Source of the DNA: Fischerella sp. JS2
GTDB taxonomy: Bacteria; Cyanobacteriota; Cyanobacteriia; Cyanobacteriales; Nostocaceae
DNA: 64,000 bases
Assembly (NCBI RefSeq): GCF_032393985.1
Contig: NZ_CP135918.1
Location: 3,162,001-3,226,000, forward strand
Direction: 5' to 3'
In this document: one piece after another, positions 44,943-54,203 of the stretch
How positions within the stretch are numbered: the stretch's first letter is position 1
Layout of the letters: every line of letters starts with the position of its first letter
The notes under the pieces: generated by a model
What the model saw: the letters and a program-made list of their open reading frames with translations, nothing else
What the model was told of the DNA's origin: nothing
The model's database searches: none
Position numbers and translations under genes: made by a program

Positions 44943-44994
44943 TGGACAAGGCAAAGGGAAGAAGACGCGGAGAATGTTTGCTCTACTCTGAAAA

Positions 44995-45170
44995 TAAGGC
45001 AGAAGGCACCAGGGCAGAAGGCAGAAGGAATAAAGATTTTCATCGGGGTGCTATGTACTAAAAGTTCATGACCCACTACATTCCCTTTTCCTTCTCCTCC
45101 TTGTCTTCATTGTCCCCCGTGTCCCCCTTGTCCCCCGTGTCCCGCTTCCCTTGTCCTCCTACCAGTCTCG
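44995..45170. repeat. GGCAGAA heptamers and C/T-rich tract after rnhB
   Basis: AAGGCAGAAGGC-type units at about 44997-45030 are the reverse complement of the heptamer array at 7849-7883. At 45085-45165 GTCCCCCGTGTCCCCCTTG-like repeats continue to the end of the DUF1997 gene on the opposite strand. No gene. Confidence 0.75.
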
Positions 45171-45177
45171 ACGATGA

Positions 45178-45771
45178 TTACTCAATATTTAAAATGGGTA
45201 ACTCTGGACTTTGCTCATCGCTAATTAGCTTTCCTGGTTGGATTTGTAGCATTACCCAGCGACGATAATCAGCTATTAATTGATGTAACAGTCTTTGCTT
45301 GATCGTTAAGAGTACACTTTTCAATAAACCATTGCCAGTGGTTTCTAAAATTGTTTTGGGAGTAAAGGAAAATGGTGGTGGTAACTCTACCTCTACTTCT
45401 AAATCCGCTCTACCTCGTAAATGAGTGCCAGTGTTGAATTGATATGGTGATAAATACCCTTTTAAATTGAGATTGAAGCGCTGGTTAATATACTCAATGC
45501 CAAGGATTTCACAACCTTGCGATCGCAAATGAATTTTACCATTAGATTCTGCCCAAACTTTCATATCTACAGTAGGCTGAATACTGAGTGACATAAAAGC
45601 AAGGGGACGCATTTTTAAACGAAAAATATCATCAGCTAAGGGCTGAATTCGATTCGTGTCTACTAATGCATAGACCAGACGTTGAGGCTGACGCAAGTAG
45701 TGCTGAATGGGAATAGGCTGTTGTGGAACAGCAATTTCTACCGATTGGGAAGCGGTAAATTTGGTAGACAT
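45178..45771 (-). CDS. DUF1997 family protein
   Basis: Cyanobacterial/plastid-type soluble protein of 197 residues, recognised as DUF1997; function unknown. Helix-grip-like pattern: an N-terminal strand (VEIAVPQQPIPIQHYLRQP), a repeated set of long beta strands (RLKMRPLAFMSLSIQPTVDM, quoted as RLKMRPLAFMSLSIQ; VWAESNGKIHLRSQG) and a C-terminal helix (LLHQLIADYRRWV). No signal peptide or membrane span. Position next to rne-rnhB and pheA matches what I recall of Anabaena. Confidence 0.85.
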   Translation of the reverse strand: MSTKFTASQSVEIAVPQQPIPIQHYLRQPQRLVYALVDTNRIQPLADDIFRLKMRPLAFMSLSIQPTVDMKVWAESNGKIHLRSQGCEILGIEYINQRFNLNLKGYLSPYQFNTGTHLRGRADLEVEVELPPPFSFTPKTILETTGNGLLKSVLLTIKQRLLHQLIADYRRWVMLQIQPGKLISDEQSPELPILNIE

Positions 45772-46180
45772 GCGTTCATGAAAATAATTGTTTTATAATT
45801 CTATTATTTTTTAATTTTTGGAGTTTTTGATAAAAATGAGGGTGAGGAGACTAAAAATTTTTTTGAATCTATATTAACTGAGAGTTCTATATTTATAGAT
45901 AAAAAAATTTATATTTTAATTGCTTTGTAATTCTATTTGCAGCTAGATAATTATAGGTTATAAAGTGTATTCTATCAAGTATTAGGTGCAAATTTCCCTA
46001 TTCAAGTTTTTATTCTCAACAGAGATTGAAAAAGCATCTACCAAATCTGAAGTGTAGACTTCATGCAAAGTAATTTTAGCAGTTTGGATTTGGGATAGAA
46101 GCCTCTATTCCCTAAATAACTTTCTTTAGCATCGCTAGCTTTTGCGAGGCTAAACAGACTTACATTTTCAATAAAACCTC
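45772..46180. other. AT-rich divergent spacer upstream of pheA
   Basis: Very AT-rich (45780-45960), with short self-complementary bits such as GAAGT-GTAG-ACTTC near 46049 and GGGATAGAAGCCTCTATTCCC-like pairing near 46094. No ORF is convincing. Promoters for DUF1997 and pheA should lie here. Confidence 0.45.
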
Positions 46181-47047
46181 ATGACTTTATCGATCGCACA
46201 TTTAGGCCCCCCTGGCACTTACGCAGAGCAAGCAGCACTTCTGTATGTCAGCTGGTTGAGCAAAAATCAAGGACTTAAGGCTATCTTATGTCCTTATCCT
46301 AGTATTGCCCAAACACTGCGAGCTGTCGCCCAATCTCAGGTACACCTGGCTGTTGTACCTGTAGAAAATTCGATTGAAGGCAGTGTGACTATGACTATGG
46401 ACACCCTATGGCAACTGGACAATTTACAAATTCAGTTGGCTTTGGTGATACCAATTGTTCACACTTTGATTTCCTGCGCTCATAGCCTAGAAAGCATTAA
46501 AACAGTTTACTCTCACCCGCAAGCTTTAGCACAATGCCAAAAATGGTTGGAGGAATTTCTCCCAAGTGTACAGGTAATTCCTACTAATTCTACAACCGAA
46601 GCATTGCAAACACTCAAGCAAGATTTGACAGCAGCAGCTATCTCCTCTGAACGAGCAGCACAACTTTACAATTTACCCGTATTAGTCAACGGCATTAATG
46701 ATTACCCAGAAAACTGTACTCGCTTTTGGGTAGTAAGTCAGAGTGATATGCCTAATAGCGATCAAAAATCTTCTCTCAAAATTAGCCACACTTCGCTAGC
46801 TTTTAGCGTTGGCGCTAATGTACCGGGGGCCTTAGTTAAGCCACTACAAGTATTTGCTCAATTAGGTATTAATCTCAGTCGAATTGAGTCTCGCCCTACA
46901 AAGCGATCGCTAGGGGAATATTTATTTTTTATCGATGCAGAAGCAGACACATCTCAACTACAAATGCAATCTGCCTTACAAGAATTAACTCAATACACAG
47001 AAATACTAAAAATTTTTGGCAGTTATGGTGTTTTGCCTGTGGGTTAG
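46181..47047 (+). CDS. pheA: Prephenate dehydratase
   Basis: Converts prephenate to phenylpyruvate in phenylalanine synthesis, cytosolic. The 288 residues comprise the catalytic domain (about 1-185; GPPGTYAEQAA start, VVPVENSIEGSV, and the N-C-T-R-F motif whose Thr is catalytic) and a C-terminal ACT domain (about 205-285) with the ESRP feedback-binding motif (RIESRPTKRSLGEYLFF), so inhibition by phenylalanine is expected. There is no chorismate mutase domain, as usual for cyanobacteria. It stands alone on the plus strand and converges on the LON-domain gene. Confidence 0.96.
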   Translation: MTLSIAHLGPPGTYAEQAALLYVSWLSKNQGLKAILCPYPSIAQTLRAVAQSQVHLAVVPVENSIEGSVTMTMDTLWQLDNLQIQLALVIPIVHTLISCAHSLESIKTVYSHPQALAQCQKWLEEFLPSVQVIPTNSTTEALQTLKQDLTAAAISSERAAQLYNLPVLVNGINDYPENCTRFWVVSQSDMPNSDQKSSLKISHTSLAFSVGANVPGALVKPLQVFAQLGINLSRIESRPTKRSLGEYLFFIDAEADTSQLQMQSALQELTQYTEILKIFGSYGVLPVG

Positions 47048-47092
47048 TTGTTAGTTGATAGTGGTTAGTGGTAACTACTAACTACTAACTAC

Positions 47093-47743
47093 TCACAACT
47101 TCTGATTAAAAGTGTCTTTGAGAACAGTACGAGCTGCTAAGTGATTACGAGTAGAAGTCAAAATTTCTGTTTCCCGTTCTAAACGAGCAACAGTGTCTTG
47201 CATTTCTAGCAACGTTTGCTGCTCTAGAGGTACACCCAAAAGATTACTTGCTACCCAATAAGATAATTCTAGAGGTAAATCAGGTAAATCTTCTGGTAGT
47301 TCGATCTGTTGTTCGGTTAATTTAGCTGACAGACGCACAACATCTCGTAACAACTGACTCAGTTCGTTAGCCAAAGGGCGCAAATCTTTTGTAGGTGGGT
47401 AATCTTCAATCCATTCGACTAAACCAACAGGGTAAGGCTTCTCACGCACATACTCTAAAACACGAAACCTTTGTTGCCCCAAAGTGATCATTTTCATCCG
47501 GTCATCTTGTAGTCGCTGACAATGAATAATTTCAGCACAACAACCGACATTTGCGATCATGCCTTTGACCGGATCAACCATGAGTACACCAAACCTGCGA
47601 TCGCTTTCCAGAATAGTGTTCATCATAATTCTGTAGCGAAATTCAAAGATGTGCAGGGGTAACTGCTTTGTGGGGAACAAAACTACTTCTGACAAAGGGA
47701 ACAGAGGTAGCTCACGAACGGCAATTTTAGAAGAGGATGTCAT
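47093..47743 (-). CDS. LON peptidase substrate-binding domain protein
   Basis: Stand-alone Lon N-terminal (LAN/PUA-like) domain of 216 residues, without the ATPase or protease domains of Lon. Typical start: RELPLFPLSEVVLFPTKQLPLHIFE-like, quoted as ELPLFPLSEVVLFP, then LHIFEFRYR and FGVLMVDP. The C-terminal half is helical. Such proteins are conserved in cyanobacteria and plants; the role is not firmly known, perhaps substrate recognition or protein quality control. It lies downstream of rpsJ on the same strand, but a strong terminator (47858-47890) separates them. Confidence 0.9.
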   Translation of the reverse strand: MTSSSKIAVRELPLFPLSEVVLFPTKQLPLHIFEFRYRIMMNTILESDRRFGVLMVDPVKGMIANVGCCAEIIHCQRLQDDRMKMITLGQQRFRVLEYVREKPYPVGLVEWIEDYPPTKDLRPLANELSQLLRDVVRLSAKLTEQQIELPEDLPDLPLELSYWVASNLLGVPLEQQTLLEMQDTVARLERETEILTSTRNHLAARTVLKDTFNQKL

Positions 47744-47857
47744 TTTTACCTTGTTACGACTTTGGTATAAGTTTTATCTGATGATTCTCTTTAAAATATT
47801 CTTTTATTTTTTGCTTTTGCCGTACTACGTCTACATTCTATCATTTGTTTCCCAGCT

Positions 47858-47890
47858 AAGAAAAAGCCCTGAAGATATATCTTTCAGGGC
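47858..47890 (-). terminator. Intrinsic terminator after rpsJ
   Basis: On the minus strand GCCCTGAA and TTCAGGGC pair perfectly over 8 bp around an AT-rich loop, followed by TTTTTCTT. It lies about 100 bases after the rpsJ stop codon and before the LON-domain gene. Confidence 0.88.
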
Positions 47891-47913
47891 AAGGTAAATA
47901 TTCACACCTTTTT

Positions 47914-47984
47914 GTTAGTAGTTAGTGGTTAGTGGTTAGTGGGTAAACTACTAACTACTAACTACTAACCAATAACCATTAACT
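47914..47984. repeat. TTAGTGG/ACTAACT inverted heptamer repeat
   Basis: TTAGTAGTTAGTGGTTAGTGG on the left (given here as TTAGTAG and TTAGTGG units) faces ACTAACTACTAACTACTAA-type units on the right around GGGTAAAC. It could fold into a long hairpin just after the rpsJ stop codon. Confidence 0.8.
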
Positions 47985-47987
47985 AAT

Positions 47988-48305
47988 TTAGAGTTTTACT
48001 TCAATATCCACACCTGAAGGCAAATCCAGTTTCATCAAAGCATCAATAGTTTTAGAAGAAGGCTGATAAATATCAATAATGCGGCGATGGGTGCGGGTTT
48101 CAAAGTGTTCTCGTGAGTCTTTATCCACGTGTGGCGATCGCAGCACACAGTAGATCCGGCGTTTTGTAGGTAAGGGAATAGGGCCAATCGCTGTAGCATT
48201 GGTACGATTTGCTGTATCTACAATCTTCTCGCAAGATGTATCTAGTAAGCGACGGTCAAATGCTTGTAAGCGAATTCTAATCTTTTGCTGCTGCAAAGTA
48301 GCCAT
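47988..48305 (-). CDS. rpsJ: 30S ribosomal protein S10
   Basis: Ribosomal protein S10 (NusE), part of the small subunit and of transcription antitermination complexes. The 105 residues show the family pattern [15 protein letters not shown], the loop [29 protein letters not shown]-like (quoted as [18 protein letters not shown]) and the C terminus [12 protein letters not shown]. It is last in the str cluster, 269 bases after tuf with a terminator-like hairpin between, so it is probably also transcribed separately. Confidence 0.98.
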   Translation of the reverse strand: MATLQQQKIRIRLQAFDRRLLDTSCEKIVDTANRTNATAIGPIPLPTKRRIYCVLRSPHVDKDSREHFETRTHRRIIDIYQPSSKTIDALMKLDLPSGVDIEVKL

Positions 48306-48456
48306 TTTTCGGTTGTCCTGGTTCGGTTCTGTTCTAGAGATTTTAGATTTTGCGAAAAGTTTGAGCTAGGGCTTGGGGCGTACTCTACCTTGAAGCCGAG
48401 AAAGCGGGCGTCTACAAAGTAGCGTCCCAGAGGGAACCTCAAAGCTTTTCAAGAGA

Positions 48457-48502
48457 GATTTTGGATTTTGGATTGAATCTAAAATCTAAAATCCAAAATT
48501 TT
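48457..48502. repeat. GATTTTGGATT inverted repeat between tuf and rpsJ
   Basis: GATTTTGGATTTTGGATT on the left and AATCTAAAATCCAAAATTTT on the right are largely reverse complementary. A related GGATTTGAGATTTG run occurs near 38795. Confidence 0.65.
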
Positions 48503-48509
48503 ATTGGGG

Positions 48510-48552
48510 GAATATAAAGGAGCAGAGAGGAATTATACCACCTCTGCTCCTT
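48510..48552 (-). terminator. Stem-loop terminator after tuf
   Basis: GGAGCAGAG (48519-48527) and CTCTGCTCC (48542-48550) form a perfect 9-bp stem. On the minus strand TTTATATT follows; on the plus strand TTGTTTAATC follows. It begins 23 bases after the tuf stop codon and separates tuf from rpsJ. Confidence 0.8.
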
Positions 48553-48574
48553 GTTTAATCAAGATCAACAGATG

Positions 48575-49804
48575 CTATTTGACAATCTTGGAAACAACGC
48601 CAGCACCGATGGTACGACCACCTTCACGGATAGCGAAGCGCATTCCTTGTTCGATAGCGATCGGGTTGATCAGTTCCACTGTCATCTTGATCCGGTCTCC
48701 GGGCATAACCATTTCTGCGGCACTGCCGTCATCGGAGGTAAAGGTCTTGATAGTGCCAGTTACGTCGGTTGTCCGTACATAGAACTGGGGACGATAACCT
48801 TCAAAGAAAGGAGTTTTACGACCACCTTCTTTCTCAGTGAGAACGTACACTTCCCCTTCAAATTCAGTATGAGGAGTGATAGAACCAGGCTTAGCAATTA
48901 CCATGCCCCGTTCAATATCAGTTTTTTGGACACCGCGCAACAGTATACCAGCGTTATCCCCAGCCATACCTTCTTCGAGACTCTTCTTGAACATCTCGAT
49001 ACCAGTGACGGTGGTAGCACGAGTTGGTTTAATACCAACCAGTTCCACGTTATCGCCGATTTTAACTTTACCCCGTTCAATACGTCCGGTTGCTACTGTA
49101 CCACGACCTGTAATTGAGAACACGTCTTCTACAGCCATCAAGAAGGGCTTGTCAACATCACGCTCTGGTGTGGGAATATAAGCATCTACAGCATCCATCA
49201 GTTCGTAGATTTTATCTACCCACTTGTCTTCACCCTTCTGTGTTTTGGGGTTAGCTGTCATTTTTTCCAGGGCTTGTAGACCAGAACCTTTAATTACTGG
49301 GATGTCGTCACCAGGAAAATCATAGCTGGAAAGTAGTTCACGAACTTCTAACTCTACCAGTTCCAACAATTCTTCGTCATCCACCATATCTTCTTTGTTT
49401 AAGAAGACAACTAGGTTGGGTACACCTACCTGACGTGCTAGTAGAATGTGTTCACGGGTTTGAGGCATTGGGCCATCTGCCGCAGAAACCACGAGAATTG
49501 CACCATCCATTTGCGCTGCACCAGTGATCATGTTCTTCACATAGTCAGCGTGTCCAGGACAGTCCACGTGAGCATAGTGACGATTTTCTGTCTCATACTC
49601 AACGTGAGCGGTATTAATGGTAATACCCCGCGCTTTTTCTTCTGGTGCGTTATCGATTTGATCGTAACCTTTACCAGTGGCTTTACCGATCGCAGCCAAA
49701 GTCATGGTAATAGCTGCTGTTAATGTGGTTTTACCGTGGTCAACGTGGCCAATAGTGCCGATATTAACGTGGGGTTTAGTCCTTTCAAACTTTGCGCGTG
49801 CCAT
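48575..49804 (-). CDS. tuf: Elongation factor Tu
   Basis: GTPase carrying aminoacyl-tRNA to the ribosomal A site. The 409 residues match cyanobacterial EF-Tu: G1 GHVDHGKTT near residue 18, switch-[15 protein letters not shown]3 DCPGHADY, G4 NKEDMVD-like N-K-x-D, and domain 2/3 with [13 protein letters not shown] and the C-terminal [13 protein letters not shown]. It follows fusA by 22 bases on the same strand and is certainly co-transcribed with it. A hairpin terminator follows the stop codon. Confidence 0.99.
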   Translation of the reverse strand: MARAKFERTKPHVNIGTIGHVDHGKTTLTAAITMTLAAIGKATGKGYDQIDNAPEEKARGITINTAHVEYETENRHYAHVDCPGHADYVKNMITGAAQMDGAILVVSAADGPMPQTREHILLARQVGVPNLVVFLNKEDMVDDEELLELVELEVRELLSSYDFPGDDIPVIKGSGLQALEKMTANPKTQKGEDKWVDKIYELMDAVDAYIPTPERDVDKPFLMAVEDVFSITGRGTVATGRIERGKVKIGDNVELVGIKPTRATTVTGIEMFKKSLEEGMAGDNAGILLRGVQKTDIERGMVIAKPGSITPHTEFEGEVYVLTEKEGGRKTPFFEGYRPQFYVRTTDVTGTIKTFTSDDGSAAEMVMPGDRIKMTVELINPIAIEQGMRFAIREGGRTIGAGVVSKIVK

Positions 49805-49826
49805 GAATGCTCGTTTCCTTTTTTAA

Positions 49827-51905
49827 TTAAGCGTTCCCTTTGCTTTTAGCTATGATTGCCTCAGCCACGTTGCGAGGCACTTCATCGTAGTGGCTAAATT
49901 CCATCGAGAATATGCCTCGGCCTTGGGTCTTCGACCGGATGTCAGTGGCGTAGCCAAACATTTCTGCCAATGGGACTTTAGCAGTCACTTTGGCGATACC
50001 CTGCTCGGAACCCATCCCCTCAATTTGTCCACGACGGGAATTGAGGTCGCCCATCACATCCCCAAGGAAGTTTTCGGGAACTTCAACCTCAACTTTCATC
50101 ATAGGCTCTAAAAGGACGGGTGAAGCTTTCATTACAGCTTCTTTCATTGCCATTGAGCCAGCGATTTTGAAGGCCATTTCCGAGGAGTCCACTTCGTGGT
50201 AAGACCCATCAACCAGCGTCGCTTTGACGTCAATTAGTGGATATCCAGCTAGGATACCTGATTCACAGGTTTCTTTCATACCTGCTTCTACTGGCGAGAT
50301 GTACTCTTTCGGTACAGCACCACCAACAATCTTGGAGACGAATTCAAAGCCGCTTCCTGGTTCTCCGGGTTCTAGGTCAATTACAACATGACCATACTGA
50401 CCTTTACCACCGCTTTGACGGATGAATTTTCCTTCAATTCTGCTGACGTGTTTGCGAATAGTTTCACGGTAAGCTACTTGTGGCGCACCAACATTAGCTT
50501 CTACCTTGAATTCCCGCAACATCCGGTCTACCAGAATTTCTAGGTGCAACTCTCCCATTCCAGCAATCACGGTTTGGTTGGTTTCCGGATCGACGTTGAC
50601 GCGGAAAGTCGGATCTTCTTCGGAGAGAGATTGTAAAGCTTTGGACAATTTGTCCATGTCGTTTTTGGTTTTGGGCTCTACCGCTACCGAGATTACAGGC
50701 TCTGGAATGAATAGAGATTCCAGAATTACTGGTGAACTTTCATCAGTGAGGGTGTCACCTGTTAAAGTCTCTTTTAGACCTAGTGCGGCTCCCAAATCCC
50801 CTGCTCTGAGTTCATCTACGTCAATCCGGTCATCTGCCTTCAAAACCACCAAACGAGAAATTCTTTCTTTCTTGTTCTTCGTGGCGTTAAGGACGTAGCT
50901 ACCCTTTTTCAAAACGCCAGAATAAACACGAACGAAAGTCAGACGGCCGTAAGGGTCAGCCATAATCTTGAACGCGAGCGCTGACAGGGGTTCGTTGTCA
51001 TCAGCATGACGTTCCACTGTTTCGCCATTGGGCAGTGTACCTTGAATTGCGGGTACGTCAGGGGGGGCAGGTAAGTAATCTACTACTGCATCCAGCAGTA
51101 ACTGTACACCTTTGTTTTTGAAGGCAGAACCACAAAGCATGGGTACAATCGTACCAGCAATCGTGCCTTTACGCAGAGCAGTACGAATTTCTTCCTCAGT
51201 GAGTTCCTCACCTTCAAAGTACTTGGTCATCAAGTCGTCATCGGTTTCAGCTACCGCTTCAATTAGCTTGGTACGGTACTCTTCGACCAATTCCTGCATG
51301 TCTGCGGGAATGTCCTCTTCCTTGATGTCTGTTCCTTGGTCATTGCTGTAGATATACGCCCGCATCTTCACTAGATCAACTAAACCCAGGAAATCACTTT
51401 CGCTACCGATAGGCAGTTGAATAGGAATAGCGTTAGTCCGCAAGCGATCGCGCACCTGTTCGTAAACTTTGTAGAAGTTCGCGCCCGTGCGATCCATCTT
51501 ATTAACAAAGACGATACGCGGAACCTTGTAGCGATCCGCTTGCCGCCATACTGTTTCTGTTTGCGGTTGCACACCACCTACAGAACATAAAACTGTAATT
51601 ACACCATCCAAAACACGCATGGAACGTTCCACTTCAATTGTGAAGTCTACGTGTCCTGGAGTGTCGATAATGTTAATTTGATGATCTCTCCAACTGCTAC
51701 TAATGGCAGCAGCTGTAATAGTAATTCCCCGCTCTCGCTCCTGATCCATCCAGTCAGTGACAGCGGTTCCCTCATGGACTTCACCAATTTTATGAATTAT
51801 GCCAGAGTAAAATAAAATTCTCTCTGTTGTTGTTGTCTTGCCCGCATCTATATGCGCCGCAATACCGATATTGCGTACTTTCTCTAGCGGGTTCGTACGT
51901 GCCAC
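49827..51905 (-). CDS. fusA: Elongation factor G
   Basis: Translocase GTPase of the ribosome, also acting with RRF in recycling. The 692 residues have G1 [19 protein letters not shown] near residue 18, switch-[11 protein letters not shown]3 DTPGHVDF, G4 NKMDRTGA, and the five-domain layout ending in the typical [14 protein letters not shown]. It is in the str cluster, 148 bases downstream of rpsG and 22 bases upstream of tuf. Cyanobacteria often have a second fusA paralogue; this cluster copy should be the main housekeeping one. Confidence 0.99.
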   Translation of the reverse strand: MARTNPLEKVRNIGIAAHIDAGKTTTTERILFYSGIIHKIGEVHEGTAVTDWMDQERERGITITAAAISSSWRDHQINIIDTPGHVDFTIEVERSMRVLDGVITVLCSVGGVQPQTETVWRQADRYKVPRIVFVNKMDRTGANFYKVYEQVRDRLRTNAIPIQLPIGSESDFLGLVDLVKMRAYIYSNDQGTDIKEEDIPADMQELVEEYRTKLIEAVAETDDDLMTKYFEGEELTEEEIRTALRKGTIAGTIVPMLCGSAFKNKGVQLLLDAVVDYLPAPPDVPAIQGTLPNGETVERHADDNEPLSALAFKIMADPYGRLTFVRVYSGVLKKGSYVLNATKNKKERISRLVVLKADDRIDVDELRAGDLGAALGLKETLTGDTLTDESSPVILESLFIPEPVISVAVEPKTKNDMDKLSKALQSLSEEDPTFRVNVDPETNQTVIAGMGELHLEILVDRMLREFKVEANVGAPQVAYRETIRKHVSRIEGKFIRQSGGKGQYGHVVIDLEPGEPGSGFEFVSKIVGGAVPKEYISPVEAGMKETCESGILAGYPLIDVKATLVDGSYHEVDSSEMAFKIAGSMAMKEAVMKASPVLLEPMMKVEVEVPENFLGDVMGDLNSRRGQIEGMGSEQGIAKVTAKVPLAEMFGYATDIRSKTQGRGIFSMEFSHYDEVPRNVAEAIIAKSKGNA

Positions 51906-52053
51906 AGCTGCCTCCTATACTTTTCGCCTCATGATATCTTGTATATTACACTTTGTTAAGATTCTATCTTTTCGGTAAACCGTCTTTTTCTTTTAGTAAA
52001 TACCACGATATATTATTGCTCTTGTAGAAACGCGCAAGCGGCGCGTCCCTACA

Positions 52054-52524
52054 TTAGTAGCGATAATGTGCAAAGGCTTTATTTGCTTCTGCCATCCGAT
52101 GCGTTTCTTCACGCTTACGAATTGAACTACCAGTTTCGTTGGCAGCATCCATCAATTCTTGAGCGAGTCTGCCAGCCATTGTCCGACCGGGTCTAGATCT
52201 AGAAAACTGTACTAGCCAACGCAATGCCAAACTTGTGCCGCGTTCTGCACGTACTTCCATTGGGACTTGATAGGTCGCACCGCCTACTCGTCGAGCTTTT
52301 ACTTCTACCAATGGCGTTGCATTCCGCACAGCTCTTTCAAACGTTTCCAATGGATCACTTCCGGTTCTTTCCCCAATATTTTTCATCGCATCATAAACAA
52401 TCCGCGCGGCAAGTGATTTTTTGCCACTACGCATTACGCGACGGATCATCATGCTCACTAAGCGACTGTTATAAACAGAGTCAGGTGGAACTGGGCGCTT
52501 TTGAGTAACACCACGACGAGACAT
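52054..52524 (-). CDS. rpsG: 30S ribosomal protein S7
   Basis: Primary binding protein of the 16S rRNA 3' domain, near the decoding centre. The 156 residues match: [20 protein letters not shown] start, [37 protein letters not shown] and the C-terminal [15 protein letters not shown]. It lies in the str cluster but 526 bases downstream of rpsL, much further than in most bacteria, with a terminator and a candidate promoter in that gap. Confidence 0.99.
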   Translation of the reverse strand: MSRRGVTQKRPVPPDSVYNSRLVSMMIRRVMRSGKKSLAARIVYDAMKNIGERTGSDPLETFERAVRNATPLVEVKARRVGGATYQVPMEVRAERGTSLALRWLVQFSRSRPGRTMAGRLAQELMDAANETGSSIRKREETHRMAEANKAFAHYRY

Positions 52525-52654
52525 AATTCAACCTTAGATTTTTGAATTTAGCTACTAGATGATTTGTGTTTAGGCAGCGTTTCATTACTAAAAATAGCAA
52601 TGACACTGACCTCTATAACTTGCTGCCCTCAACTAGACATACAAGGCGACAATA

Positions 52655-52687
52655 ATTATATACCTTAATAGCTAATTTAATAGCTAA
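52655..52687 (-). promoter_or_regulatory. Candidate promoter for rpsG-fusA-tuf with direct repeats
   Basis: On the minus strand a TATAAT -10 box (52660-52655) follows two copies of TTAGCTATTAA (52687-52677 and 52675-52665) spaced 12 bases apart. There is no good -35 box, so the direct repeats may bind an activator. It lies just downstream of the terminator and about 130 bases upstream of the rpsG start. Confidence 0.5.
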
Positions 52688-52699
52688 TAAAATCCTATT

Positions 52700-52765
52700 A
52701 AAATGCTCCTGTCGCTGATAGCATTTTAAAAAACCCCTACATTCACAGCAAACAGGATGTAGGAG
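52700..52765 (-). terminator. Intrinsic terminator between rpsL and rpsG, with a second hairpin
   Basis: On the minus strand CTCCTACAT and ATGTAGGGG pair (one G-T) around a 14-base loop and are followed by TTTTTT (52728-52765). Immediately after, AAAATGCT and AGCATTTT form a second 8-bp hairpin (52700-52727). The first is a textbook terminator inside the str cluster. Confidence 0.78.
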
Positions 52766-53008
52766 ACAATAACAAGGGTAACTTGATTTCTTTGATTCTC
52801 ACACTTGATTTATGGAAGCTAGCTGCTTGAACTCCAAACTGCCTGTGAATAATTACTTTCATTCAGGTCTTACATTCTAATTTACACAAATTTAAATCCC
52901 TTAGGAAACTTTGGGATTGCAACTAGCTGCCGTGAAATTGATTCTTGTGTATTTGCACCGAACCAATTCAAGTTCTGTCACCGACTTTCTTGGAACAATT
53001 AACCAGCA

Positions 53009-53042
53009 AACGCGATTAATCGAGCCGAAACGCGATTAATCG
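53009..53042. repeat. Tandem AACGCGATTAATCG repeat
   Basis: Two exact copies of AACGCGATTAATCG (53009-53022, 53029-53042), each containing the palindrome CGATTAATCG, begin 8 bases after the rpsL stop. GACGCGATTAATCGTC near 13355 is a relative. Confidence 0.85.
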
Positions 53043-53050
53043 TGCCTTCT

Positions 53051-53425
53051 CTATTGTTTTGGACGTTTAGTTCCATACTTGGAACGACCTTGCTTGCGGT
53101 CTTTGACTCCGGCTGTATCTAATGTGCCACGAATAATGTGGTATCTCACGCCTGGTAAGTCCTTAACCCGACCGCCACGAATCATCACAACAGAGTGTTC
53201 TTGCAAGTTATGACCTATTCCTGGAATGTAGGCTGTGACTTCAAATCCAGATGTCAGTCTTACCCTTGCGACTTTACGCAGAGCCGAGTTCGGTTTTTTC
53301 GGTGTGGTCGTGTATACCCTGGTACAAACGCCCCGACGTTGTGGGCATTGTTTCAGAGCTGGGGACTTGGTTTTTTGACGCGCTTTTTCGCGTTCGTTAC
53401 GTATTAGCTGCTGTATTGTGGGCAT
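53051..53425 (-). CDS. rpsL: 30S ribosomal protein S12
   Basis: Decoding-centre protein of the small subunit. The 124 residues match the family: [14 protein letters not shown] start, the loop [23 protein letters not shown] (quoted here as [13 protein letters not shown]) containing the Lys linked to streptomycin resistance, [20 protein letters not shown]-like second loop ([11 protein letters not shown]), and the basic C terminus KYGTKRPKQ. It is the first gene of the str cluster. A terminator in the following spacer suggests that it can be transcribed on its own. Confidence 0.99.
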   Translation of the reverse strand: MPTIQQLIRNEREKARQKTKSPALKQCPQRRGVCTRVYTTTPKKPNSALRKVARVRLTSGFEVTAYIPGIGHNLQEHSVVMIRGGRVKDLPGVRYHIIRGTLDTAGVKDRKQGRSKYGTKRPKQ

Positions 53426-53519
53426 GAGTTACAGCGCGTGAAGCTGCTTATAGTTTAACTTTTGACAACAAACCCTGATTATATCTTTTTTAGATGTCAA
53501 GAGTCAAGGGAAATTTGTT

Positions 53520-53660
53520 AGTAGTTAGTGGTTATTGGTTAGTAGTTAGACCTCCACGGGCAATCGCGCTAACAAAGAGAGCATGAAAATATCAATCTTC
53601 TTACACCCCTACACCCATTTTCAAGACAGTTAACCACTAACTACTATTTACTAACCACTA
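53520..53660. repeat. Paired TTAGTAG/ACTAACC repeats around a short unique core
   Basis: TTAGTAGTTAGTGGTTATTGG-type units (53517-53548) and CCACTAACTACTATTTACTAACC-type units (53634-53663) face each other across about 85 bases of unrelated sequence. The whole looks like a small inverted-repeat element and reaches the stop codon of the IscA-like gene. Confidence 0.7.
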
Positions 53661-53984
53661 ACCAATAGCAAATGAATTACCACAGCCACAACTAGCATTT
53701 GCTTGAGGATTATAGAAGCGAAAAGCACCACCCATGAGATCTTCAGAATAATCAATGGTTAAGCCATTAACGTAATTAAAGCTTTCAGCATCTATGACTA
53801 CTTGAATGCCCTCACATTCAAAGGTGCGATCGCCTGATGAAGCAATTTCATCAAAACACATATCATAATACCAACCAGAACAACCACCGAGTTTAACTGT
53901 CAACCGAAACAACGGATTTGGTTGCTGCTGCTTAGATTTTAATCTTTTAATCTCACTTACGGCTGCTGGACTCAGATGAATCAT
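53658..53984 (-). CDS. HesB/IscA family iron-sulfur cluster assembly protein
   Basis: A-type carrier that holds Fe-S clusters or iron and passes them to apoproteins. The 108 residues contain the three conserved cysteines: Cys35 in LGGCSGWYY and Cys99/Cys101 in ASCGCGNSF, with the family signature NPQANASCGCG. The fold pattern (LSPAAVSEIKRL start, GIQVVIDAES) is complete. Relatives are named IscA, SufA or ErpA; I cannot assign the subtype. It lies upstream of rpsL on the same strand, but repeats and a 232-bp gap separate them. Confidence 0.92.
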   Translation of the reverse strand: MIHLSPAAVSEIKRLKSKQQQPNPLFRLTVKLGGCSGWYYDMCFDEIASSGDRTFECEGIQVVIDAESFNYVNGLTIDYSEDLMGGAFRFYNPQANASCGCGNSFAIG

Positions 53985-54090
53985 AGAATCGGTCTAGGAA
54001 TTGAAAGCTTGATCTTAAAAATATTACATGTATTGATGAATTGTTAGTGGTTAGTAGTTAATCACTATTTCTATTTCTCTACTACATCCA

Positions 54091-54135
54091 CCCCTCACAC
54101 CCCTCACACCCCTCACACCCCTCACACCCCTCACA
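54091..54135. repeat. Five tandem CCCCTCACA 9-mers
   Basis: Five perfect copies of the 9-mer CCCCTCACA. Unlike the heptamer arrays elsewhere the unit is nine bases and strongly strand-biased (C/T with A). Confidence 0.95.
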
Positions 54136-54159
54136 TTCCCCACCTCCCCCCATTACTAA

Positions 54160-54203
54160 CGCGCGGCATACAAAACCTGACAATAACAGGAGCATACCGC
54201 GCG
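54160..54203. other. CGCGCGG...CCGCGCG stem-loop with nested CCTG/CAGG
   Basis: CGCGCGG (54160-54166) and CCGCGCG (54197-54203) pair perfectly; inside, CCTG (54176-54179) and CAGG (54187-54190) form a second stem. No T-run follows on either strand. It lies 110 bases after the cupin gene stop. Confidence 0.65.

Larger units (their letters stand above)
52525..53050. other. Unusually long rpsL-rpsG spacer
   Basis: 526 bp without a coding frame. In transcription order (minus strand) it holds a tandem CGATTAATCGCG palindrome (53009-53042), about 240 bp of plain sequence, an intrinsic terminator (52728-52765), a second hairpin (52700-52727), and a candidate promoter (52655-52687) for rpsG-fusA-tuf. 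Confidence 0.6.

Noticed and set aside
48504-49181. Several long plus-strand frames opposite tuf (92, 188 and 101 codons).
   Set aside because: They are typical antisense shadows of the strongly codon-biased EF-Tu gene.
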